NCBI GenBank assembly: GCA_032358255.1
Contig: JAULBX010016304.1
Coordinates: 27,237 to 91,236 of the forward strand
Direction: 5' to 3'
DNA: 64,000 nt
From: Heterotrichella gracilis
Taxonomy: Eukaryota; Sar; Xanthophyceae; Tribonematales; Xanthonemataceae
Shown: positions 23,546 through 36,700 of the stretch, in pieces
Position numbering within the stretch: the stretch's first letter is position 1
Layout of the letters: each line of letters starts with the position of its first letter
Notes under the pieces: generated by a model
Told to the model about the DNA's origin: nothing
Databases searched by the model: none
What the model saw: the letters and a program-made list of their open reading frames with translations, nothing else
Program-made: the position numbers and the translations under genes

Positions 23546-24717
23546 GTGCTGGGGCAAGCAAGGCATAACACAAAGTGCATGCATTGATGTGTCGAATGCA
23601 TGCATGCTTCACAACGGGGTCTCAAAACAACTTCCCGGGATTTGGGGTTGTTATGGTGCTATCCCCGTGCACTCTTTTTTCCAGGCATCACTGGAAAACA
23701 TCCTGTTCAGGCGACTCTGGCGCTGTTATGAGGGGTTACTGCATGGGGTAGGAACGCCCAACACCTGCCTCACCTGAATCACACAAGATCTTTGGCAAGA
23801 CAGACTGTAACAATGGGCATGCACATGCGAACCTTACCAGGCTGGTGATTCTGACTGCGGGGGGTTGCCAGCGAAAATATCTCTGTCACCTGTCGTCTGA
23901 GAACGGACGGGGCTGTTCCTGCAGCATCCTGGTATGAGTGGTCCGGAGCATCTTGCGGCGATGTCTTCTACTTGAGACCCATTGATACGGTGCGTTGCGA
24001 GACCCACTTTGGCGTACGCAGCACTCTCTATGCGTGGGCCGGCCTGAAGTTTGAAAAGGATGTATCAGATCTCAGACTGTTGCGTTCAGATAGCGGGCCA
24101 CAGTGAACGGGTTGTGGTGTAGAAATGTGCTGTGCTGTGCTGCATGCATACACCGACATCTGGAGGATCTTCCGTACGGGTTTTCTACCCTTCCAAACGA
24201 AGTGCGAAGGCATCGTGACGTGTTTCATTTCTTCTACAAAGTTTATCTTGTGGGAACCAGTGCTGCATGCACGTAGTTGGTGGTGCATTCACCACGAAGT
24301 TCGTGCGGGAATATGCATGCATGCAGCGATGCTTTGTTTCCACGCGTGTGGGGATAACGTGGTTGTGGGCTCATCTTCATCGTCAAGGTCATGGTACCTC
24401 GTTCAGTGCCGAGGAATCGTACCTCCGGGACGCTGTGCTGCATGGCCTCATTCGAATGCACAAACACCCTGTTGCTATAGCAGGAAGTAGCAATCTCCCC
24501 TGATCACTGTGGATCTCAGTACTGCCTTGCTCGTTGTGGCATCGCTAGGTGTTGGGCAGCTCCCTCGCCTCGTTACCACACCCATGGAATCTTCGACAAG
24601 TCGTGCACCTACTGGACCAAGATGGTACCACCACCACCCTACCCTACCCACCAAACTCTATGACATAGCACCCACCACCCCATGTTTGTCGTAGGTGCTA
24701 GCGGGCCGTGGTATGCA
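23546..24717. promoter_or_regulatory. Divergent region upstream of PI4K-alpha; no gene supported
   Basis: This is the head-to-head interval between the minus-strand gene at 23274 and the plus-strand kinase. ORFs here are short and have no protein character. A frame at about 24579-24630 (MESSTSRAPTGPRW) ends at a GT and could be an upstream exon, but no phase-compatible acceptor was found. It should hold the kinase promoter and 5' UTR. Confidence 0.4.
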
Positions 24718-27700
24718 ATGGAGGCTGCCCAGCAGTTGACTGCGTCCAAGACCCAGTGGGGCCTGGCGCTAGCACAGCCGAGCGGCGCAGACCCAAGTGC
24801 TTTCCTGGCAGCCAATGGCGTCCCTGGGGTCGCCCATAAGGCTGGGCGCACAACGCCTGAGACCATTTTGGACTCCTTGCTACCCTTGGCAGCCTATCAA
24901 GCGAACTACCACGGCAAGGTGTGGCGGAACCCTAAACCCTAAACTGGCACCCAGCACAACTGCACTCTGCCAGGCACTCCCGTGCTTTAACTAGTGTGTG
25001 TCTCTTTCAACGTCTGTCGTTTAAAACAGCTGTGTCTAAATTGCATTACAGCCGGTGCATCTGCCCAACAATGCATCACCTCACCACTGCATACAGTCAT
25101 AATGAGCAACGGTCATATGCGCGTCGCATGTTGCAGGCATCGAGCGCTGTTATTTCGCGGCTGGCAGACAGTATCGCCTTCCTTGCGGAGCCGGATGCGC
25201 ACGGGGTGTCACGGCTGGGCAGCGCCGCATGGGAGCGGGCGCTCTTGGAGCTGATGCCGTGGCTGACCAGGTGGGGCAACTTCCAGGTCGCTGCTGTGTA
25301 ATGGCTATGTGTGAAGATGGGCTGGGAGCGGGCTGGTCTAGGGCTAAGACCATGTCTGGCAAGGTTGGGGTTAAGTTTGAACACAGTCGGGGATTGCTGG
25401 GTGTGCTGTGCATTCATTTGTGTGCATTTGCATGCAGAGCCTGGGGAGGAGCACATTTTGCCGCCAACCCCAGCTGATATCACGATCTTCACCCCCATCA
25501 GCAAATAACATCCAGACATACACAAAAGTTGCCATAAATAAATTGAATAATTAAAATACTGGAACAAGTATATTCCAAATTTGGTGCCAGTGCAACGGGT
25601 GTGACAATGCCATGCTCCCCCTCCTACCAGGATTGTCGGCTCAACCACGCTGACCCAGGAGCAGCGGGGGATCATCAGCCAGGCCTTCAAATCCCTGCTG
25701 CTCCAAATCCTGACCCCCCAGGCAGCCCTCCCCGTCCGGCCCCCCACCCCCACCAATGGCGACACGCTTCAAAACCCTTGGCAGGGTTTCACACAGGGCT
25801 GCACACAGGCCCTGGTGGCGTGGCAGCAAGGGGGGAACACTGGCCTCCCCTTGACACCCACCCATGCCAAGGAGGTCCTGCAATGGGTGGTGACTAACCA
25901 CACCTCCCAACAACTACATACCAAGGCAGGGGCAGGCCTCAGCAACGGCAGCGTACTGGAGGCCGGCCATGCGCTGGTCAATGGCGTGGGGCCCAATGGC
26001 GATGATGTGGACGCTGACGTCAGCAATGGCGGTGGTGACGTCAGCGCTGAGTCAGCAGACGCGCATGTGCTGCTGGTTGCCAGGCTGGCCCTTGCTACTG
26101 CCTCCAAGAAGGGCCAGCTGGATGGCGCCCTGCTGCAGAAAGTGGCGCGAGTGGGATCAGGGTGCGTCAAAGGGGAATGAGGGTGCAGAGCTTGAGTTGA
26201 ATGCGGTGCCTCAGGCATACGCATGCAGTGCCGTCGGCATCGCCATGCAACACCTTGACGTGCGTTAGCCCTCACAATGCAGTGCTTGTGACCTTCACGC
26301 AGAGTCCATGCCTCGACTGCCACCACCAGACACTCTTCTGCTGCCCCACCTGCACCTCCATGCCTGCAAACCCTCCAACCTTGCAACTAAAACCCTTAAA
26401 TTTCCCCGCAGGGCTCTGCGCTCCAGCCTTGCCCCCGTGCTCATCCCCAGCGACGCGCCCTCCCGCCTGGGATCAGCCCCATCCCCAGATGATGCGCCAC
26501 CTGGCAGCAGCTTGGGTGCGCTGCCACCTCGACTGCCTGCCGCCGCTGCCGCAGGGGGGGCGCTGGCGCTGGCTGTGGCTGCGCTGGGGAGTATGACTGG
26601 TGGGGAGGAGCAAGGGGTGCTTCAGACGCAGGTGGGTATTGCACCATTCGTAGCGTGATCTAATGCCTGCCAGCCTGCACCATTGGTACAATGATGATCT
26701 GTGACCGATTTAGGTGTTGCTTGGTTCCCGCCACATTATCAGCCAGCCTTGTACACAGGACGCTAAGCTGTTTGGTCCTGGCACCGTTTGTCTCACAACC
26801 TGAGAATCTGCTTAGACCATGTCGGTCCGAAAAACGCATTGCTTGGCAGCGTGTGGGAGCATTGTGTGTTCCTGGGCATACTGAGCACATCATCCTAGGT
26901 TGCTGTCAGCAACTTGCTGATGCCAGTCCTGGTGCCTTGCAGATGGCACAGCTTGGACTGGAGGCGCTTGAGGGGTGCATCACACTGTGCTGGGAGGGAA
27001 CGCCAGGTAACACATACCCTAACCCTTTTTGAAGGGTTTAGGAATTGGTTGATTTGCACAGGCTTTCAAAATGGAATCTGTTACTACGTGTTTGCACTGC
27101 AAGACACCCGTGCCTGATGCCTGCCGGTCCAGCAAATCAGTATTATGAGTCGCTCAAATACCCATGTAGCTGTGCGCTGGTGTGTGCGATTGCGTTCTGC
27201 ATTCCCGCAATACAGGTTTATAATATCTTAAAAATGTCCTGGGCTCTAAATTGAGCCGCCAGCCCCCACCCGCCCAGGTGACGCCTTCAGCCAGCAGTGC
27301 CTCCAAATTGGGTGCGCCCTGGTGCCCCCCACCGCCCATGCCCTGCTGGCTGTGGCCGGCACCAAGGGGATGATGACAGATGATTTCACGGGGAGGTTGT
27401 TCACCCTGCTGATGTCAGCTGCCAGGCTGGCGGAGGGGGAGCAAATGCGTGAAACGGGGGAGGCGCCGGCGGAGGGGGCTGGGGAGGGAGGGAGGGAGCA
27501 GGGGGGCCGCATCGTTGAGCAGGCGTTCCCCAAGTGGTGGGACCTGCACACGAATTTCCTGGAGAAAGGTGAGGGGCAGGGATGGTTTATGTTTGAAGGT
27601 TGAGAGGTTGGCAGGGTCTTTTGTGCCAAACCAAGATTCAGAGCGGCGCACTCTGGATCTTGGCACAAGAGACCCTGCAACCTTACGTCCATTTAGGGGG

Positions 27701-30700
27701 CGAGACTCATGACCCACGTGTCATGAGTCACCCCCTAAATGGACGGAAGTCATGCCTCCCTATGCACACACACGGTGACACACCCGCCTCCCCTGTAGTG
27801 CCGTCCCTAAACCCCACACATGCACACCACACATGCACAAGCCTTTGCGCCCCTCTGCACCGCACCCTGACCACAACCCCTCTTTACAACTCTTCCCACC
27901 CCCCCAGGGACCCTCCCCGACAGCCCCGCCCACCTCCTGGCCCGGCGACTGTGCGACGCCACCGCCGCCTGCCTGGCCGCCATGTGGCAGGGGGGGCAGG
28001 TGGAGCAGGTCAAGGCGGGGATACTGCCTGCGGGGGACAGCCTGGCTGCTGCGCACGGCGGGCTTGTGAGTGGGTACAGCGACCTGGTGGCAGGCATGAG
28101 CAGCAGTGTGGAGCAGCAGGTGGGGCCGGGATGTCTGAAAATCTCTCGGAATTTGCACACTCCATGTTGCTACTTAGAAATGGCAAATTTTGGTGTATTT
28201 TTCTCCCGTTGATGGTGATTACTACTATATTAGTTAGCCTGGCTGCTGTGCATGGTGGGCTTGTGAGTGGGTACAGCGACCTGGTGGCAGGGATGAGCAG
28301 CAGCGTGGAGCAGCAGGTGGGGCCAGGATGTGTGAAAATCTTCCGGAATTTGTACACTCCATGTTGCTTCAAAGAATAAGCAAATTTTGGTGTATTTTCT
28401 CCCGTTGATGGTGATTTTTAATATATTAGTTAGCCTGGCTGCTGCACATGGTGGGCTTGTGAGTGGGTACAGCGACCTGGTGGCAGGGATGAGCAGCAGC
28501 GTGGAGCAGCAGGTGGGGATCGTTGAAAATATCTTTCAACCCCAAAAACTTGAGGGATGCACCCGCGGCTGAGCAGCGCACCTGGTGCGTGCATGCACCG
28601 TTTGGCCGCGATTCCAAATTTCAATCGTACTCCCTTTTCTCCTTTGTTAATCACCCCACTACCCACGCAGGCCATCCTCCTCACGCTGGGCCGCCTGGGT
28701 CAAAAATGAAGGGTTGTTTTAATAACCCTCACAATCCCCCCTATCGCAGGCCATCCTTCTCACCCTGGGTCGCCTGGGCCTGCTCCTGCGAGCCGACCCC
28801 GACTTCTTCCTCACCACCTTTCCAGTGTTACTGGATACCACCAACGCGGGTGCTGCGGGGTACAGCGGCGCCACCCTTGCCTGCCTGGTGCTGGTCCTGG
28901 GGGAGATGGCTGCGGCTGCGGCAAGGAGGGGCGAGCAAGGGGTGTACAACCAGGTGGGTGAATGAAACGGGGTACCGCGCACCTTGCTGACTGTAAGGGC
29001 ACCACCACATCGTCGCACGGTGCACCCACCCCACCTCCACTGCTGCCAGCATGTCCCTTTTGTGCACACGCAGGCTGTCATGCGAGCTCTCTCGCTGAGG
29101 CATACTCCTCTCCCCTCCCACATCACCTCTTGCATTATTGCACAAGAAATCCTGCTCCCATGCACATCTCTCTCCTGAGCACCTCCACCCAACGCAGAGC
29201 CCCCCCACCCACCAACCCACCCACACAGATACAGGTGCTCACCACGGTCCTTTGAAGGCCAACCTTAGCCCTGGCTTCAATGCAAAAAACCTGTTGTGAG
29301 TGCATTCCCATGCCCATGCAGGTCCTTGCCATGTTCATCAAGGTGTACAAGAACCCCCGCTCTCCCGCTGGCCGCGCCCTCATGCACGCAACAACCGCCC
29401 CAGTGCCCGATGCCCAACCTGGTGCCCTGGCACACGTGCTCACGCTCATCGCCCAGGGACTGGCCACTGCGCCCCCAGAGGTAGGTATTTACCACTTAAT
29501 ATATTATATTGTAAGCAGTTATTGTTATTGTTATGTTAAACAGTTATTGTAAACAGTTCTTTTTGTATCTGTTTTACACCCGCCGCACTTATGAACCAGG
29601 CGGGGCTGCTGCCAGCAATGTGTAATACAATTGAAGATACCACTAGTATAATAACATGAAACCTTAACACCCTAACCAGATGTATCTTGGCGCCAGGTGC
29701 GCCACGAGTACCGGCTGTCCCTCCTCGCCCTGTTCTCAAGCTTTGCCATGATGGTGCCCACGCTGGAGCTGGACGCCGCACTCATGGACCTCGGGGGCCT
29801 GCTGCCCGCCATTGCCGAGGCCAGCAGCGGCATGGGGTCCCGCATGGTGAAGAGCGTGAGTGTAAGCCTGACGCTTGATGTGATGCTGGAGCGGCACGCG
29901 GAGAGCCAGAAGACCATCAAGGTGCGTGGTGTGTCTGAGGGAGCTGGTTGTACATGGGCATAAGTTACATCATATGTGTGTGTTGTGTGTGATTGTGCAC
30001 CTGCTTTGCCAGACATGTCCATCAGCAGGTCCCACCATATGCTCTCGTGGGGCCATTCCAATTGCTGGGGCTGCACATTTCCATCTTGATTACCCAACTC
30101 CATAACCCCCATTTACCATTCACTCCCCTCTTCCTGCAGCTGTACCGGCTGCTGTGGCTGTACTGCGGGGTGTATGGCCTCACAGCCCTCAGCCTACCCC
30201 AAGACAAGTACCCATGGCCCGCGGCATGGCGACCTGCGCTGGGTGTGATTGCCACCTCATCACCGGAGCTGCTGGTGGGCGCGGGGGAGCAGCTGGTGAG
30301 CTGGGAATGACATGCCGCGCATTTTACCACCAGGGCATGCTTACACTACTAGATGCGGTCCATGTAATGCACACTTCCATTATAATTCAGCACATTTGCG
30401 TTTAGGGCATTCCAGATGCAGTAGGTTGGCATACTGTCTGGTCTTGGCATGGGCACAAGGGGTTTTAAAAGGCACATTCAATGGGCACAAGGTGTTAGTA
30501 AAGGCACAAATGCGATTGCCATGACCAGGCGGTATGACACACTACTGCATTCTCCCCTCCCCTTCACCCCACTCTCCTTACCCCTCCCCACACCCTCCCT
30601 TCACCTCGCCACACACCCCACCCCTTGCAGGAGAGCCTGGTGATCGAGCGCCTGCAGGGGGAGCTGTCAGACCGACTGGGGCGACTGGGGGTGCGCGGTA

Positions 30701-33700
30701 ACGCCCCCACCACATCCGCTGCACTCATCAGGCTGCTGGGGGGGCGGTCCCCACCGGTCCCCACCTACGCCGCGCTCTCGGCTCACATGCTCACCATCGC
30801 CTTGTGTGAGCTGAGTGCGGCCAAGTATGCGCCCTGGTGGGCGCTGCGGGCTGCCCCGCTGGCCACCATCCTGCAGCACGTGGCGGTAAGGGTGGGGTGG
30901 GGGGGTGGTGGCGGTCGTCCTGCGGTGGGTAAGATATTAGAGATAGTGTGGTGGTGACAGTGTAAATGATGTGATGTGTAGTGACGCACAATCTTGATGC
31001 CCATGTGGAGACTATCCGTGGCCTGACCACCTCCCTTTTTATCCACTTTTCCTTCCCCCCCCTGCCCCGCAGCTCACCCCCCCCACCAACAACGAGTACC
31101 CACTCCTTGAAGCCATCGCCACCCGCACCTTTGAGGCCTGGTGCGACCGCGCGCAGCACTCCCTCAGCCACACCACCGCTCAGGCGCTGGGCCCCGCGGC
31201 GGCTGAGGGGGAGAGGGACGCTGCCGGTGATGCGCTGCATGCTCTGGCGCTGTGCCTGGTTGGGCAACTGGGGTTGAAGCAGGGGCGGCCGAGGGTGGCG
31301 GCGCTGGCTGACCGGTTGCTCACCATGCTTCTTGACAGGTGGGTGGGGATGGCCTCTCTACTTCAAGCCAAAGGATTATGGCAGGCGTACTGACACCCTA
31401 ACCGATGGTGTTGACAACTGATGTAGTCCTAGCCAAGGGTTTGACCGCCCTGTACAGCTAAGCGAAGCATTTTCATTGCTTTAGGGAATTTTACTTCATT
31501 TGTTTTGAGGGTCATAAATGGACAGGCATATGCAACCCTAGCCAAGTGTGACAGCACCTTGCTCTTCCCTGGCGCAGGTTCCCCTTCTTGCACTTCTATG
31601 GCGAGTTCTACCGCAGCCTGATCGGGGTGGTGCATGACGACGAAGCGGCAGTTGGAGCAGGGGACTCCATGTTCACCCTTACGGTAAGTGTAAGGGTTTA
31701 GGGTTTAGGGATTAGGGTTAAGGGACTCAATGTTCCCCTTTAAGGGATCCCATCCACCCCTACAGAGCTCTAGCACCACTGACTCCCTGGAAATGGAGCC
31801 GGGTCGGAGCGGGGCAATTTGCTTCTTTACTGTTACAAAGCCTTCGCTGGTGAGCTGGAAAACATATGCTTGGCTCTCGCAGCAATCCCAACCTCCTAAT
31901 TGCATAAAAGCTGCAACACCAAACACTGACTCCCTCACCAACCACCACCTCCCCCCTGCAGAGCTCAAGCACCACCAACTCCCTTGCCTGGAAATGGACC
32001 AGGACGGGGTTGGAGCGGGGCGGGCGAGAGGCGCCCGACTACCTGGCTGCCCTGATGCACGAGACGTATGAGAGCAGTGGCGCTGCGGGGCAGGCTCAGC
32101 CGCACATGCCTGACATCACCTATGTGTACCGCGAGGGCAGGAGGGGGTACATGATGGTGGGGCTGGAGGGGCCCTACTCAGGTGGGTGGGGGTGGATGGG
32201 TGGGGGAATCCAAGGTGGCTGGTGGGGAAATCCTAGCCGCCACGTGGGTGCATCGCCTGGTGTATGGACCTTGAGGGCCGTATTCACGTGCGGGTGGTGG
32301 GATATGATATGCTATGCTGGCGTGGGAACCTCAGTAATGAGGGGAGGTGGGTAGGTGTGGATGGTAGTACCCTAGGCAGATGTGGGAACCCTAGAAGAAC
32401 CAGCGGCCCATGCTGTGTGCAGTGCCCGTTCTGTGGGGCTGGAGGGGCCCTACCCAGGATACAGTCCGAACCCAACCTACAGTACTCGCCCCTTAGCACA
32501 CCCACCGTTCACCCAGGCTGGGAGGTGATGCGCGCCAAGGTGCGAGCGGAGGGTATTGTGCGCGGCATGATTGAGGCGGCTCTCGCGTGTGGCAACACCA
32601 CCAATGACGTGGCGTGCCAGGTGGCGGCCAACCTGCACTCCGCACTTGTGGAGCGGGCGGATGTGGGGGTGGTCTCGGAGAGGTGGGTGGTGACCGGTGG
32701 GTGGTGGGTGGTGGTGGTGGGTGTGGGGTGCGGAAAGGGGGGGGGGGGTCAGCTGCTCCCCAATTCCCCAATTTAGCCATCTGCATGACTCCCAGTTGCC
32801 TTTCCAGATGCGTGTTTTAGGGATGTTGAAGCCACATGTGCAGCCTGAGGTCAGACCAGCCTGTTTGCTCTGTCATCCCCACAAACGTCAGCTCGCTCCC
32901 ATCCAACCCCCTGCACCACTACCCATGCCCTCTCCTGTCCCCTTGGTAGCCTCCCACCTTCAAACACTTTACCCCCCTTTCCCCCCTCTCCCGCCCCCCC
33001 CCAGGTACATCCAGGCGGTCACCACCCTGGTGCGCTTCCCAGACAGTCCAGCTGCACGCGACCTGCTGCGCCTGGTGGCCTGGTCTCCCACATACCACAT
33101 GGGCACCCACGTGGCGCGATGGGCGGCTGCCAGCTGGCACTGGGTGCTCAGCAGCGGAGGGGAGGGCAAGGGGCTGGAGGTGCGTGCGGTGGGGAGGGGG
33201 GTGGCTGGTGTTTGTGGTCATCTTAGGGGGAAATTTGTGGACTTGGCTAGGGTAGCGTGGGAGCGCCTGCATGTTTAGGGTGGGGCACCGGCGTGCATCG
33301 CACCAGGTGCACGGCTGGCACGTACCTGATTTGCGACTGGCATGTGCACCGCATGCGGCTGGAATGCGGTTGACAAAAGTACTGACATATGGCGAGGCGG
33401 CGAATGATTGCGGCAGATGATCTACCCCTCTCGTCCCCTCGTCCCCGTTTTCCTTCATCCCCATACCCTGCCTTGCTCCAGGTGGCGCTCATCCACGAGG
33501 TTGCCGACGCGTGGATGTCCACCGTTGACCGGCGCATCGGCCTGTTCTCGACCGCCTTTGACGCAACCAAGTACGCAATGGCGCTGGATGGACAGCCAGA
33601 CATCGTCACACAGGTGGGCTCAGGAGCCGGGGGTTAGGGTTTCAGGGCTCAGGGTTTAGGGTGTCCGACCACATGTTTGGGGAAACCCTTTGTTACATAT

Positions 33701-36700
33701 GGGATGCCCCCTACCCACTTCACTCCAAATCCCCACCCCAGCTTTGACCATCACAAGCTGACCATCGTGAACACCCTATCTACCACACCCAACGCATGGA
33801 TCCCCGCCCTCCCCATGTTGCCCTCTACGAGCTGACCATCGTTGACAACCTGGCCACACCAACCCCACCCACACACACTACAAACACGCCCCCATCCCTC
33901 CATAGGCTTGCCTCCCTCGTGTGAGAAACTGGGCTGCACCCACCATCACCATCACCAACACACCCCACAGCCCCCCCACCCCCTCCCTGCCCACAGGTTG
34001 GCCTCCACGAGCTGACCATCGTCGACAACCTGGCTGCGCACCACCGCTGGGTGTCGTTCCTCACGCAGATGGCGCGCGTGCTCATGGGGGGGCCGGGGGC
34101 GCTGGCCGGGGCGGTGGAGGCGGCGCTGGCACGCCTGCTCAATTACTCATTCAAGGACCCGCAGGTAGGGCGGGCTGGTGGGTGGGTGGGTGAGGTAGAG
34201 GGCAATTTGCATGGAAAGCTTGGAAATGCTGTAAATGTTGGATGGGAAAGTGGGCCGGCCAGCCTGCTTAACTACTGCTTCCAGGACCCGCATATGAGAG
34301 GGAGCAATCACCCCCCTTCGCAAACACTCTTCATGCGCCGGGGTGAGCACGGGTAAAATTACCAATGAAACATACTTCACTCATGGTGTCCACCTGCCTG
34401 CAGGCCTTCACGCACCACCCCGCCGCCACCGGCCCCTTCTTCCGCCTGCTGCGCCTGGGGCTGCAGTACTGCAAGGGGGTGCTAAGGGGGCGAAGCCACG
34501 GGGAGGTACCACCCCGCGTGGCGGTGCTTGCGGAGCGGGTTATGCATGCTGCGCTCACGTATTTCACCACCCCGCCCGCCTACTACGCAAAGTTCGACAT
34601 TCCGCTGGCAAAGTGAGTGGGAAGGGGGTGGTTGGGGGGCGGGGGCATGTGCATCTGATGGTGTTGGGGCCAATCGGAATCTATGCCATGCTGTTGGTGT
34701 TGCACCTGTGACGCAAAAAGGGTACTTCAATTACACATCGTAGTGCACGTGAGACCCTTTAGCTTCCCGTTGCACACATGCATTCCTTTCATGCCTCCTT
34801 GCCTTCACACTGCAGCGTTGTGGCATGCGGTGATCATCAGTGATCATATGCCTAGGAACTTGCTCAACAATGAGTTGATATGCAAATTCACATAGAGTAC
34901 TTGCATAGGTAACAAAAATGGCGTGAACCTCGGCCCAGCCTGTCCTGACCACATGCCCCCCCTTCCCAGGGAGCACACTGCTGCTGTGCGGGACTTCCAG
35001 AGCGCCATCAACTCCTTCTCAACATGGCCGGTGCTGGCGCTGACGGGGGACCAGGAGCACCCAGTGTGGGGCAAATCAAAGGTGATACCCTAAAGGGTTT
35101 TCAGAACCCGGGAGACATTTGTTTAGAGTGGCCTTGGCATCCCCTTAGGGCTCCTCCGCAGGCCACCCACTCCTCCCGCAAGGGCCTGCTGCACCATCAT
35201 CCCTAGAGTTGTCCATTCCATGTTAGGTTTTCCTCACCACCCCAGGGTTTTCTCTGACCCTTTAAGGGTTTTCCCCCTGCAGGCCACCCACTCCGCCCGC
35301 AAGGATCTTCTCAACCTGCTGTTGCGGCACGAGGTGGAGCGACTGGCTACATGGGCAACACCCCTGGCGCTGGCATCTGTCACCCCTTGTGGGGCCGACA
35401 AGCTCAGCCCTGCCATGTGGCGCCAGGTGGCAAACACTGCGTGGGAGGTCGAGCCGCAGCTGGCGCTGGCGATGCTGGTAGGGTTTAGGATCGAGGGTTT
35501 AGAGTCTAGGGTTGTGGAACGTGGAGCCGCAGCTGGCGCTGGTGATGCTGGTAGGGTGTGCAATGGGGGGGGGGGGAAGTCTAGTACCAGACACAGTTGC
35601 GAATGCCTCACAGGTGGGTGATGCATGTGCTGGTGCCCACCAGTGGTCTGTGGGATGCCGTTTGCTGACAGGTATACTTCGCTATGGCATTGCTGATGTC
35701 AAAATCATGGGGGTCTGAAAACACACCGTTTCCCCCCTCCCGCAGCCCCGCTTCCCCACCTTCTCCCCCCTGCGATCGGAGCTGGAGGCCCTCTCACTGG
35801 CCCAGTGCGACGACCTGCGCCTCCAGCAACTCCCTGACGTGGTCCCCTTGCTTGCCTCCACCCCCCACGCCCCCCTGCACCGCCTGGCCACATGGAAGAC
35901 TATGCCGCTGCTGGGGGCCATGTCGCTCATTGCGGGGCCTGCGGGGGCCAACCCAGCGGTGTCTGATTACCTCATGAAGTCGCTGCTGGGGTGTGATCCA
36001 GAGGAGGTGCGCGCACAAAGTTTTCAATTAAGATGGGCAGGATCTAGGGTTTACTGTTGGGTTTTGGGCCAAAATCAAAATCCAACAGTAAACCCTAGAT
36101 CCTGCGCCAACAATAAAACCTGCACTTAAACCCTTATCCTGCGCCAAAACCAACACAATACGCTGTGGTGGGTTCTGTCTACCAGAAGTCGCTGCTGGGC
36201 TGCGACCCAAAAGAGATGGGGCCCAAAATCTTCCAGTAAACCCTAGATCCTGCGCCATATCCTGTGGTGTCCAACTATCTCATGCGCACCAAAACCCTAC
36301 AGCAAACCCTATGGCTGAGCGCCGACACCATTATGACACCATACGCTATAACCTACACTGCTTTTCCAAACCTGTACCATATGCTACCCTAGCGGTGTAC
36401 GACTACCTGGTGGATTGGCTGTTTAGCTGGGATCCAGTGGAGGCGCGTGCATTAGAAGCCAGGCCAATACCCTACTGACTCTCATTCCCAAACCCTCCCA
36501 CCCAGGTTGCCTTCTTCCTCCCCCAGCTGGTCCAGCTCCTGCGCAGCGACTCCAGCGGTCAAATAGAGGCATTCCTACTGGCTGCCGCCTCCCGCTCCCG
36601 CCTGTTTGCGCACCACCTGGTGTGCTTCCTGCGCAGCGAGGCCACGCCGCCCCCCGAGGCGTTTAATCCAACGGTCAAGAGGTCAAACTGGGAGCCGCCG

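Noticed and set aside
24509-24640. Possible upstream coding exon of PI4K-alpha (MESSTS...)
   Set aside because: The donor phase (2) does not fit the 24682/24718 start region, and the acceptor before it would create a stop.
25769-26386. Minus-strand ORF of about 205 codons
   Set aside because: Antisense to PI4K exon 25631-26161.
27600-28379. Plus-strand ORF of 259 codons
   Set aside because: Reads PI4K exon 27908-28119 and its repeats in a wrong frame; the correct frame joins its neighbours by phase.
28235-28513. Repeat units 2 and 3 as extra PI4K exons
   Set aside because: No phase-0 acceptor precedes them, and the direct join 28119 to 28750 gives a good frame.
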